Assembly (NCBI GenBank): GCA_016869015.1
Contig: VGFB01000097.1
Span: 1 to 9,103 of the forward strand
Length of the DNA: 9,103 nucleotides
Origin: Armatimonadota bacterium
GTDB lineage: Bacteria; Armatimonadota; Zipacnadia; Zipacnadales; VGFC01
Direction: 5' to 3'
Under the pieces are notes generated by a model. That model searched no databases. It saw nothing but the letters and a program-made list of their open reading frames with translations, and was not told the origin of the DNA. Below are positions 1-6,056 of this stretch, in pieces. How positions within the stretch are numbered: position 1 is the stretch's first letter; the number at the start of each line of letters is the position of its first letter. A program made the position numbers and the translations under genes.

Positions 1-134
1 AACCTGTATACGTGTCAAGGATATGGTAGTGTCTATCTGATCCATATCAAGTCCCATAACCACTATCTACCTACTTCTATGTTCCATAGTTGTCCATTGC
101 CTATGCCGAGGTACGGAAGGAGGAAGGGCGCTGC
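1..134 (+). other. AT-rich leader/upstream region of the cold-shock gene
   Basis: No coding region is supported here. The first 120 bases contain 52 G/C (about 43%), far below the rest of the window. Two small inverted repeats are visible: GATATGG at 20-26 with CCATATC at 42-48, and CTATG-TTC-CATAG at 77-89. CTAT and CCAT words recur. I find no convincing -35/-10 pair on the plus strand. The stretch probably contains the csp promoter and 5' untranslated region, and cold-shock genes of other bacteria often carry a structured AT-rich leader, but a regulatory role here is inference. Confidence 0.45.
117..123 (+). promoter_or_regulatory. Shine-Dalgarno for the cold-shock gene
   Basis: AAGGAGG lies 11 bases before the ATG at 135, and a further purine-rich GGAAGGG follows immediately. 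This site decides the start. The in-frame TTG at 90 would add 15 residues with no resemblance to cold-shock proteins and would place this Shine-Dalgarno inside the gene. Confidence 0.75.
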
Positions 135-362
135 ATGCCGATTGGTAAGGTGAAGTGGTTCAGCGATGCGAAGGGCTATGGTTTCATCGAGCTCACCGGC
201 CAGGACGACGTCTTCGTTCATTTCAGCGCCATCCAAAGCGAGGGCTACCGTTCCCTGAACGAAGGCGACACGGTCGAGTTCGAGGTGGAGCCGGATGCGA
301 AGGGCCCGCGCGCGGCGAACGTCGTTGTGGTCCGGCGGGCCCAGGACGATGGCGGCTACTGA
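135..362 (+). CDS. csp: Cold-shock domain protein (CspA family)
   Basis: A 75-residue single cold-shock domain (OB-fold) protein that binds single-stranded RNA and DNA in the cytoplasm. Family members act as RNA chaperones that keep mRNAs unstructured and influence transcription and translation. The N-terminus MPIGKVKWFSDAKGYGFI is canonical. RNP1 (KGYGFIEL) is at residues 13-20 and RNP2 (VFVHF) at 26-30, so the nucleic-acid-binding aromatics are present. The family is usually 65-70 residues; this one has a short polar tail ending DDGGY. The start at 135 is chosen by the Shine-Dalgarno and by family length. The gene is monocistronic and converges on folP, sharing 7 bases at the 3' ends. Its upstream region is strikingly AT-rich. 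Whether it is cold-induced or constitutive cannot be told from sequence. Confidence 0.95.
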   Translation: MPIGKVKWFSDAKGYGFIELTGQDDVFVHFSAIQSEGYRSLNEGDTVEFEVEPDAKGPRAANVVVVRRAQDDGGY

Positions 363-1582
363 CCCGGCGGTTCCGCCCAGCCGCGGACGATGGCGTCCGT
401 CATGCGAGCCACGCGCACCATCTCCCGCACATCGTGGACGCGAACGATGTCCGCGCCGCTCCGGATGGCACATGCGCAGGCGGCCGCGGTTCCCTCCAGG
501 CGGTCGTCGGGCGGAACGTCCAGCACCTTCCCGATGGTGGCCTTCCGGGAGACGCCGACCAGAACCGGGCACCCCAGCGACCGGAACTCCCGCAGGCGGC
601 GCAGGAGGGTCAGGTTGTGCTCGACCGTCTTGCCGAAGCCGATGCCGGGGTCGATGACGATCCGGTCCCGCGTGAGCCCCGCGGCCTCGCAGGCCGCCAC
701 GCGCTCCGCCAGGAAGCGGTGGATGTCCGCCACCACGTCGTCGTAGACCGGGGCTTCCTGCATCGTGCGGGGCGTGCCGAGCATGTGCATCAGACACACG
801 GGCGCCCCCCGCTCCGCCGCCAGCTCCAGCATGCCCTCCCCACGCAGGGCTCGCACATCGTTCACCAGCAGGGCGCCCGCGTCCAGCGCGGCGGCCGCGA
901 CCTCCGCCTTGTCGGTGTCGATCGAGACAGGCAAGTCGATCTGGCAAGCCAGGCGCTCGATGACCGGCAGCACGCGACGCTGCTCATCCTCGACCGCGAT
1001 CTCCTCACTCCCGGGCCGGGTCGATTGCCCGCCGACGTCGAGGAGGTCCGCTCCCGCCTCGGCGAAACGCTCGGCTTGCGCGACCGCGGCTTCCACGTCC
1101 TCGCCGACGCCATCGCCGCTGAAGGAGTCGGGGGTCGTGTTGATGATGCCCATCACGAGGGTGCGCTCCCCGATCGGCAGCACGTGGCGACCGAGCACGA
1201 GGGGCCGGCCGGCCACCGAGTCGTAGGCGGTCAGCGCCTCGATCACCTGTTCCCCCAGCGCCCGCAGGCCGAAGGGCTGCGCGCGCAGCTTCGCCGCGAG
1301 GGCCCGGTGCTGCTTCAGCGTTGCGATGAGGACCACCGTCTGCGGCGTGTCGTCGAAGGCGGCCACCGACTTCGCTACCGCGCACTCCGCCCCCAGCGCA
1401 AGGGCCTCCTGTTTGAGAATCGAGGCGGCTCGGCCCCGAACTCCTTCGAGCCGCACGACGCGCATGACGGCCTCGTCGGCCATCCAGCGGGCGGCCGTGG
1501 CGGTCGCCTGTACGCCCTGTATCTCACGCAGCGCATCCTCGCGCGAATGGATGTCCAGCACCCGGGCATGGTGTGTGATCAT
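356..1582 (-). CDS. folP: Dihydropteroate synthase with N-terminal extension
   Basis: Condenses 6-hydroxymethyl-7,8-dihydropterin diphosphate with p-aminobenzoate to give 7,8-dihydropteroate in folate synthesis; cytosolic TIM barrel. The protein has 408 residues, against about 270-280 for a typical enzyme. The catalytic domain starts near residue 136. Family motifs are MGIINTTPDSFSGDG (144-158), DVGGQSTRPG (182-191, with Q where Glu is usual), SIDTDK (220-225), ND (241-242), DPGIGFGKT (311-319), GVSRKATIG (343-351) and RVHDV (381-385). Residues 1-135 form a separate alpha/beta-looking domain containing ILKQEALALG and QPFGLRALG; I recall similar extensions in DHPS of Moorella-type Firmicutes, function unknown. 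The ATG at 1582 fits because this domain begins at once, although only a weak AGG precedes it. It lies 46 bases after mnmE on the same strand and is probably cotranscribed. Confidence 0.93.
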   Translation of the reverse strand: MITHHARVLDIHSREDALREIQGVQATATAARWMADEAVMRVVRLEGVRGRAASILKQEALALGAECAVAKSVAAFDDTPQTVVLIATLKQHRALAAKLRAQPFGLRALGEQVIEALTAYDSVAGRPLVLGRHVLPIGERTLVMGIINTTPDSFSGDGVGEDVEAAVAQAERFAEAGADLLDVGGQSTRPGSEEIAVEDEQRRVLPVIERLACQIDLPVSIDTDKAEVAAAALDAGALLVNDVRALRGEGMLELAAERGAPVCLMHMLGTPRTMQEAPVYDDVVADIHRFLAERVAACEAAGLTRDRIVIDPGIGFGKTVEHNLTLLRRLREFRSLGCPVLVGVSRKATIGKVLDVPPDDRLEGTAAACACAIRSGADIVRVHDVREMVRVARMTDAIVRGWAEPPGQ

Positions 1583-1609
1583 GGAGGTTACCTGGCGGTC
1601 CTCGCCGTG

Positions 1610-1626
1610 GCCCGCAGGGCGCGGGC
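1610..1626 (-). repeat. Intercistronic hairpin between mnmE and folP
   Basis: GCCCGC (1610-1615) and GCGGGC (1621-1626) form a perfect 6-bp GC stem around a 5-base loop, three bases past the mnmE stop codon and 28 bases before the folP start. No T-tract follows on the minus strand, so it is not a standard intrinsic terminator. It could stabilise the mnmE 3' end or tune folP expression, but such stems arise by chance in GC-rich DNA. Confidence 0.35.
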
Positions 1627-1628
1627 GC

Positions 1629-3011
1629 CTACTTGCCGATGCAGAAGCGGGAGAAGATGTGGTCGATGACGTCTTCGCGGGTTGTGTCGCCGGTGATCTC
1701 GCCCAGGGCGTCCAGGGCAGTGCGGAGGTCCTCCGCCAGGATCTCCTCGGGCAGTCCGGATGCCTCCTTCGCCAGGCACGCGTCCAGGGCCCCGGCCGCC
1801 AGGGCGACGGCGTGCTCGTGGCGCACGTTGGTCAACAGGGCCTCGCCCCCCGGGCCGGCGCCGTTGCCGATCAGGTGGGTCAACGTGCCTTCGAGTGAGT
1901 CCAGCCCCTGACCCGTCAGCGCCGACACGTGCGCGACCGGGGCCGCGGCCGGTAACGCCGGGTCGGCGGCCTCCACTCGCTGCGGGAGGTCGGCCTTGTT
2001 CACGACCACCAGCAGTCGGGCGAGAGGCGTCTCGGCCAGCAGCCGGTGGTCTTCGGGCTGAAGCGCCTCGGACCCGTCCAGCACGAGCAGCACCAGATCC
2101 GCCCGGTCGATCCAGCTCCGCGTTCGCGCGACTCCAGCCAGCTCCACCTCGTCGGCCGACTCCCGCAGCCCCGCGGTGTCGGCCAGGGTGACCGCGAAGC
2201 CGCCGAGATCGACCGTCTCCTCCACCACATCGCGGGTCGTTCCCGGATGAGGGGTCACGATCACACGATCCTCTTGCAGCAGAGCGTTCATCAGACTGGA
2301 CTTCCCCACGTTCGGCCGCCCCACGATCACTGCGCGCACGCCCTCCCGGAGCGCCCGACCGGCCGGAGCCGACGCCAGCAGCGCCCGCATGTCGGCCACC
2401 AGCCCCGTCAGCTCGTGGCGAAGCGCATCCCGGGACAGGGGCGCCACGTCATCCTCGCAGAAGTCGATCGACGCCTCCACGTGCCCATCCAGGGCCACCA
2501 GCCGGTCGCGGAAGCTGCGGACGCGCTCGGACAGCCGTCCGGAGAGCCCCTGCACGGCTGCCCGGTGGGAGGCCTCGGTCTGGGCCGCAATCAGGTCCGC
2601 CACGGCCTCAGCCTGAGCCAGGTCGAGTCGACCGAAGCGGAAGGCGCGCCGGGTGAACTCGCCCGGGTCGGCGGGGCGCGCACCGCGCCGCAGGACGAGC
2701 TCCAGCGTGCGGCGAAGCGGCACGGGGCCCCCGTGGCAGTTGATCTCGACGACGTCCTGGGTGGTGTACGTCCGGGGTCCTCGCATCACGGTCAGAAGGA
2801 CCTCGTCGATGACCGCCCCGTCTAGGACGTGACCATACCGAACGGAGAAGCTGCCCTGCCGGGAGGGCGGGGCGGCCTCCGAGGCCGGCCGGAAGACACC
2901 GTCGGCGATGATGAGGGCCTCCGGCCCGGTCAGGCGGACGATGCCGATGCCGCTGGAACCGGGCGGCGTGGCGAGAGCGGCGATGGTGTCGTGGAACCGA
3001 TCTGTCGGCAC
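1629..3011 (-). CDS. mnmE: tRNA modification GTPase MnmE
   Basis: With MnmG this K+-stimulated GTPase installs the (carboxymethyl)aminomethyl group at C5 of wobble uridine U34 in certain tRNAs, using methylene-tetrahydrofolate as carbon donor. The protein has 460 residues, the normal length. The N-terminal folate-binding domain covers about 1-120 (DTIAALATPPG near 8-18, INCHGG 90-95). A helical domain follows and encloses the G domain: GRPNVGKSS (231-239, G1), PGTTRD (256-261, G2), DTAG (278-281, G3), NKAD (338-341, G4). The C-terminus FCIGK (456-460) carries the conserved Cys. FRFGRLDL at 124-131 has Phe where Asn is usual in the family. The GTG start is the only option: going upstream in frame a TGA is met after eight codons, none a start codon. 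A near-consensus promoter ends six bases before the GTG. folP follows 46 bases downstream. Confidence 0.97.
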   Translation of the reverse strand: MPTDRFHDTIAALATPPGSSGIGIVRLTGPEALIIADGVFRPASEAAPPSRQGSFSVRYGHVLDGAVIDEVLLTVMRGPRTYTTQDVVEINCHGGPVPLRRTLELVLRRGARPADPGEFTRRAFRFGRLDLAQAEAVADLIAAQTEASHRAAVQGLSGRLSERVRSFRDRLVALDGHVEASIDFCEDDVAPLSRDALRHELTGLVADMRALLASAPAGRALREGVRAVIVGRPNVGKSSLMNALLQEDRVIVTPHPGTTRDVVEETVDLGGFAVTLADTAGLRESADEVELAGVARTRSWIDRADLVLLVLDGSEALQPEDHRLLAETPLARLLVVVNKADLPQRVEAADPALPAAAPVAHVSALTGQGLDSLEGTLTHLIGNGAGPGGEALLTNVRHEHAVALAAGALDACLAKEASGLPEEILAEDLRTALDALGEITGDTTREDVIDHIFSRFCIGK

Positions 3012-3017
3012 GCGCCC

Positions 3018-3045
3018 ATTATAGTGACCCGCCTCTGTGGGTCAA
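3018..3045 (-). promoter_or_regulatory. Sigma-70-type promoter of mnmE, apparently leaderless
   Basis: Read on the minus strand, TTGACC (3045-3040) and a perfect TATAAT (3023-3018) are separated by 16 bp. Six bases (3017-3012) lie between the -10 box and the GTG start codon. Standard spacing places transcription initiation at about position 3011, the first base of GTG. No Shine-Dalgarno is correctly placed: the only purine-rich word (GAGGCGGG) lies inside the promoter spacer. Confidence 0.75.
3025..3044. promoter_or_regulatory. Candidate operator: inverted repeat between mnmE and fpg
   Basis: TGACCC (3025-3030) and GGGTCA (3039-3044) form a perfect 6-bp inverted repeat with an 8-base spacer. 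It occupies most of the mnmE promoter spacer and five bases of the -35 box, in the middle of a 50-base divergent intergenic region. Position and symmetry suit a dimeric repressor or regulator, but no regulator gene is visible and the protein is unknown. Confidence 0.45.
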
Positions 3046-3049
3046 GCGC

Positions 3050-3056
3050 GGAGAAG
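3050..3056 (+). promoter_or_regulatory. Shine-Dalgarno for fpg
   Basis: GGAGAAG, with GGAG at 3050-3053, ends 8 bases before the GTG at 3062. It supports the GTG start, which places the catalytic Pro directly after the initiator residue. Confidence 0.7.
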
Positions 3057-3061
3057 CGACC

Positions 3062-3847
3062 GTGCCAGAGCTGCCTGAGGTGGAGATGGTCCGCCGGTAC
3101 CTGGAGGCCCACTGCCTCGGCAAGACGGTCGCCGGCGCCGTGGTGAACCAGCCGGCCTGCATCAACGTACCCCCGACCGCCTACGGGCGGTGCATCGCCG
3201 GCGCGACCCTCGAGCATGTCTGGCGCAAGGGCAAGTTGGTCATGGTGGACCTGAGCAATCAGGTTTCGCTGATCGTCCATCTGGCCCTGGGCGGGGAGGT
3301 GCTGCTGAGGGACACGGCCGACCACGACCCGGCGCGAACGCAGATCGTGCTGACCTTCGCCGATGGCACCGCGCTCCACTTCCACCAGCTCCGACTGGGG
3401 AACGTGCACGTTTACCCCACCTACCACCTCGCGACGACCCGCCTGGGGCGACTCGGGGCGGACGCGCTGGACGAGCTCCCCAGCGTCGCGGGGCTGCAGG
3501 CGCTCTATGGCGCCTCGGGCAAGCCGATCAAGGTCCTGCTCCTGGAGCAGACGCTGATCTGCGGGATCGGCAACCTCTACGGGGATGAGCTTCTCTTCGG
3601 GGCGGGGCTCCACCCCGAACGGCGAGGCAAGACCCTCACCGGCGAGGAGTTCGTGCGGCTCCGGGAGGCGATCGCCGAGACGCTGAACGCCGCCCTGCGC
3701 TCGAGGACGCCCGAAGCGCCGCCGTACGAGCCCCACGTCTACGGCCGGACCGGTGAGCCGTGTCGCGCTTGCGGGTGCACCATCCAGCGCCTGCGGCTCA
3801 ACAACCGCTCCGCCCACCTCTGTCCCACGTGCCAACCCCTCGGCTGA
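3062..3847 (+). CDS. fpg: Fpg/Nei-family DNA glycosylase
   Basis: Base-excision repair glycosylase/AP lyase of the Fpg (MutM)/Nei family, which removes oxidised bases and nicks the abasic site. It has 261 residues, near the usual ~270. The start GTG gives PELPEVE, so the catalytic Pro (P2 here, Pro1 after processing) and Glu are intact. RKGK (55-58) supplies the conserved beta-hairpin Lys. IGNLYGDE (169-176) is the helix-two-turn-helix Asn loop. The C-terminus is a Cys4 zinc finger (C234, C237, C254, C257) with the phosphate-contacting Arg at R249. The lesion-probing region is unusual: LALGG (74-78) where Fpg has LGMSG, and HQLRLG (108-113) where D-x-R-R/K-F-G is usual. The lesion range may therefore differ from E. 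coli Fpg. It is divergent from mnmE with a good Shine-Dalgarno. Confidence 0.9.
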   Translation: MPELPEVEMVRRYLEAHCLGKTVAGAVVNQPACINVPPTAYGRCIAGATLEHVWRKGKLVMVDLSNQVSLIVHLALGGEVLLRDTADHDPARTQIVLTFADGTALHFHQLRLGNVHVYPTYHLATTRLGRLGADALDELPSVAGLQALYGASGKPIKVLLLEQTLICGIGNLYGDELLFGAGLHPERRGKTLTGEEFVRLREAIAETLNAALRSRTPEAPPYEPHVYGRTGEPCRACGCTIQRLRLNNRSAHLCPTCQPLG

Positions 3848-3871
3848 CGGGACGCCGCCGGCCGGGCCCCT

Positions 3872-3887
3872 TCCGCTCAAGAGCGGA
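3872..3887 (+). terminator. Hairpin downstream of fpg, possible terminator
   Basis: TCCGCTC (3872-3878) and GAGCGGA (3881-3887) are perfect complements around AA, in practice a stem with a small loop, 24 bases after the fpg stop and 17 bases before the hisC -35 box. No T-run follows, so if it terminates transcription it does so weakly or with factor help. Confidence 0.35.
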
Positions 3888-3904
3888 CGGCGACGGCAAT
3901 CGGA

Positions 3905-3933
3905 TTGTCAACCGGTGACGTTTGTGCTACCTT
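3905..3933 (+). promoter_or_regulatory. Probable promoter of the hisC-aroF operon
   Basis: TTGTCA (3905-3910) and TACCTT (3928-3933) are spaced by 17 bp, and a TGC directly before the -10 box makes it an extended -10. Transcription would start near 3940, giving a leader of about 27 bases. The -10 box keeps only the first two and last consensus bases. Confidence 0.5.
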
Positions 3934-3966
3934 GCGCGGACCGTACCAGCGGAAGTGAGGCCGCCC

Positions 3967-5037
3967 ATGAAGTCGCCCGCCGAACTCGCCAGAGACTGCA
4001 TCAAGTCGATCCGTCCCTACTCGCCGGGAAGGACGGCGCCGATCAAGCTCGCGTCCAACGAGAACCCCCTGGGGCCATCGCCCAAGGCCCTGGCCGCGAT
4101 GGAGCAGGCGATCCGCGAGACCCGCCTGTACCCGGACCTGCCCTCCACCGAGCTGACCCACGCGATCGCGCGGCATCACGACGTGGCGCCGGAGTGCGTG
4201 GTCGTCGGAGCCGGGTCCGATGAAGTGATCTACATGCTCGGGATGGCGTACGTGAACCCGGGCGAGGAGGTCGTGATCTCCAGCCCGCCCTTCGCTACGT
4301 ACTGCTTGATCGCGCCGGTGATGGAGGCGAAGCTGGTGATGGTCCCGGCGAAGGACTACCGCCACGACCTGGAGGCGATGGCGGAGGCGTGTACGGACAA
4401 GACGAAGCTCGTGTTCATCTCCAACCCGTACAACCCGACCGCGACCATCGTGCGCAAGGCCGAGGTGGACCGCTTCCTGAGCGCGGTCCCGGAGCAGACC
4501 ATCGTCGTCCTCGACGAGGCGTACTTCGAGTACGTCGATGACCCGGAGTACCCCGACGGCCTCGACTACGTGAGGCAGGGGCTGAACGTCCTCTCCATGC
4601 GGACCTTCTCGAAGATCCACGCGCTGGCGGGCCTGCGGATCGGGTACGGGGTCGCGCCGGCGGAGCTGGCCAAGTGGCTACTGCTCGTCCGCGAGCCGTT
4701 CAATGTCAGCAGCATCGCGCAGGCCGCGGCCCTCGCAAGTCTCGAGGACCGGGAGCAGATCGCGCAGGCCGTCGCGCTGAACGCGGAGGGCAAGGCGTAC
4801 CTGTGCGGGGAGTTCGACGCGCTGGGCCTGACCTACGCGCCGAGTCAGGCCAACTTCATCTTCGTCGACATCGGGATGGACTCGGTGCAGGCGTTCGATG
4901 CCCTGCGGCAGCGCGGGTTTGCCGTGCGGACGGGCGACATCTTCGGGATGCCGACTCACATTCGGGTGACCATCGGCACCGCCGAGCAGAACGGGCGGTT
5001 CGTCGCGGCGCTGGGAGAGGTTCTGAACCGACCATGA
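3967..5037 (+). CDS. hisC: Histidinol-phosphate/aromatic aminotransferase (HisC family)
   Basis: PLP-dependent class I/II aminotransferase, 356 residues, normal for HisC. HisC converts imidazole-acetol phosphate and glutamate to histidinol phosphate, and several family members also transaminate phenylpyruvate or 4-hydroxyphenylpyruvate. IKLASNENPLGPSP (26-39) is the signature N-terminal motif. DEAY (183-186) contains the Asp that contacts the PLP ring nitrogen, TFSKIHALAGLRIGYG (213-228) has the Schiff-base Lys K216 and R224, and R333 in THIRVTIGT matches the substrate-carboxylate Arg. NPYNPTAT (153-160) has Ala where NPxNPTGT is usual. ATG 3967 is preferred over TTG 3922 because GAGG (3957-3960) is 6 bases upstream and TTG would lie within the promoter. 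It overlaps aroF by ATGA and no other his gene is near, so aromatic transamination is a real possibility. Confidence 0.9.
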   Translation: MKSPAELARDCIKSIRPYSPGRTAPIKLASNENPLGPSPKALAAMEQAIRETRLYPDLPSTELTHAIARHHDVAPECVVVGAGSDEVIYMLGMAYVNPGEEVVISSPPFATYCLIAPVMEAKLVMVPAKDYRHDLEAMAEACTDKTKLVFISNPYNPTATIVRKAEVDRFLSAVPEQTIVVLDEAYFEYVDDPEYPDGLDYVRQGLNVLSMRTFSKIHALAGLRIGYGVAPAELAKWLLLVREPFNVSSIAQAAALASLEDREQIAQAVALNAEGKAYLCGEFDALGLTYAPSQANFIFVDIGMDSVQAFDALRQRGFAVRTGDIFGMPTHIRVTIGTAEQNGRFVAALGEVLNRP

Positions 5038-6056
5038 TCATCGTCATGCGGCACTCGTCAACCGACGAGGAGATCCAGGCGGTCGTCGACCGACTGGATG
5101 AGCGGGGCTTCGGCGCACACGTCTCGCGGGGCGCTGAGCGCACGGTCATCGGCGCCATCGGCGCCCAGGAGGCCGAGAAGGCCGCTCTGGCCGACTCCCT
5201 CAAACGCCTGCCGGGGGTCGAGCAGGTCGTACCGATCCTGAAGCCCTACAAGATCGTGAGCCGGGAGTCCCACCCCGAGGCGGGGCGCGTGCGCTTTGGC
5301 TCGGCGGAGATCGGCGGGCCGAAGGTCGCGATGATCGCGGGGCCCTGTACGATCGAGAACCGGGAGATGCTGCTCGAGACCGCGCAGGCGGTGAAGGCCG
5401 CCGGGGCAAGCGTCCTGCGCGGCGGCGCGTTCAAGCCTCGCACGTCGCCCTACGACTTCCAAGGCCTGGGCGAGGAGGGCCTGCAGTACCTGGCGGAGGC
5501 GCGCGAGGCCACGGGGCTGCCGATCTTGACCGAGGCGCGAGACGTGCAGCACATCGAGCCGGTCGCCCGGATCGCCGACGCCATCCAGATCGGCGCGCGG
5601 AACATGCAGAACTATGAGGTCCTCCGCGCCGCCGGGCAGAGCGGCAAGCCGGTCTTACTGAAGCGGAACTTCTCGGCGACGGTTGAGGAGTGGCTGAAGG
5701 CCGCGGAGTACATTGCCGCGAGCGGGAACCTGGACATCGTGCTGTGCGAGCGCGGGATCCGGACGTTCGAATCGGCGATGCGCAACACGCTGGACCTCTC
5801 AGCCGTATACGTCGCGAAGCGCGAGACGTACCTGCCGGTGGTTGTCGATCCCAGCCACGCGACGGGGGATTTCCGCGCGGTGCCGCCGATGGCCCTGGCC
5901 GCGATCGCGGCCGGGGCGGACGGCCTCCTGATCGAGGTGCATCCCAACCCCGTCGAGGCGCTCTGCGATGGACCTCAGCAACTCACGCCCAAGCGGTTCG
6001 AGGGGCTGATGGACGAAGTCCGCAAGGTGGCGGAGGCGGTGGGGAGAGAGGCCTGA
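5034..6056 (+). CDS. aroF: DAHP synthase, type I-beta with regulatory-like N-terminal domain
   Basis: Condenses phosphoenolpyruvate with erythrose 4-phosphate to 3-deoxy-D-arabino-heptulosonate 7-phosphate, the first step of the shikimate pathway. It has 340 residues and aligns from its first residue with the Thermotoga maritima-type enzyme. A ferredoxin-like domain (about 1-70), which in that enzyme mediates tyrosine/phenylalanine feedback inhibition, precedes the TIM barrel (about 95-335). Metal ligands are C105 (AGPCTIE), H275 (DPSHATGD), E301 (IEVHP) and D312 (LCDG). Other motifs are VLRGGAFKPRTSPY (127-140), QIGARNMQN (185-193), LLKRNF (208-213) and ILCERGIRTFE-like VLCERGIRTFE (236-246). 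The start ATG overlaps the hisC stop (ATGA); GGAGAGG at 5014-5020 is a little far (13 bases), consistent with translational coupling. An open reading frame extends upstream to 4674 but lies inside hisC. Confidence 0.95.
   Translation: MIIVMRHSSTDEEIQAVVDRLDERGFGAHVSRGAERTVIGAIGAQEAEKAALADSLKRLPGVEQVVPILKPYKIVSRESHPEAGRVRFGSAEIGGPKVAMIAGPCTIENREMLLETAQAVKAAGASVLRGGAFKPRTSPYDFQGLGEEGLQYLAEAREATGLPILTEARDVQHIEPVARIADAIQIGARNMQNYEVLRAAGQSGKPVLLKRNFSATVEEWLKAAEYIAASGNLDIVLCERGIRTFESAMRNTLDLSAVYVAKRETYLPVVVDPSHATGDFRAVPPMALAAIAAGADGLLIEVHPNPVEALCDGPQQLTPKRFEGLMDEVRKVAEAVGREA

Noticed and set aside
90..134. TTG start extending the cold-shock protein by 15 residues
   Set aside because: The extra residues do not match the family and the Shine-Dalgarno at 117-123 would be within the gene.
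366..377. GGCGG-TT-CCGCC as a shared csp/folP terminator
   Set aside because: The stem is only 4-5 bp, there is no T-tract on either strand, and it lies in folP coding sequence.
155..1669. 504-codon open frame on the plus strand across folP
   Set aside because: It is the antisense shadow of folP in GC-rich DNA; the product is Arg/Gly/His-rich with no recognisable domain.
3020..3025. TATAGT on the plus strand as the fpg -10 box
   Set aside because: No acceptable -35 sequence lies 16-18 bases upstream; it mainly reflects the partly symmetric mnmE -10 box. fpg must have a promoter but I cannot place it.
2930..3880. 316-codon minus-strand frame across fpg and the mnmE 5' end
   Set aside because: It overlaps two certain genes, including mnmE on the same strand in another frame, and resembles no protein family.
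3907..3919. GTCA-N5-TGAC in the hisC promoter as a copy of the mnmE/fpg operator
   Set aside because: The half-sites are only 4 bases and in the opposite arrangement to TGACCC-N8-GGGTCA, so it is not the same site.
3922..3966. TTG start extending HisC by 15 residues
   Set aside because: It would lie inside the promoter spacer; ATG 3967 has GAGG at correct spacing and gives a normal HisC length.
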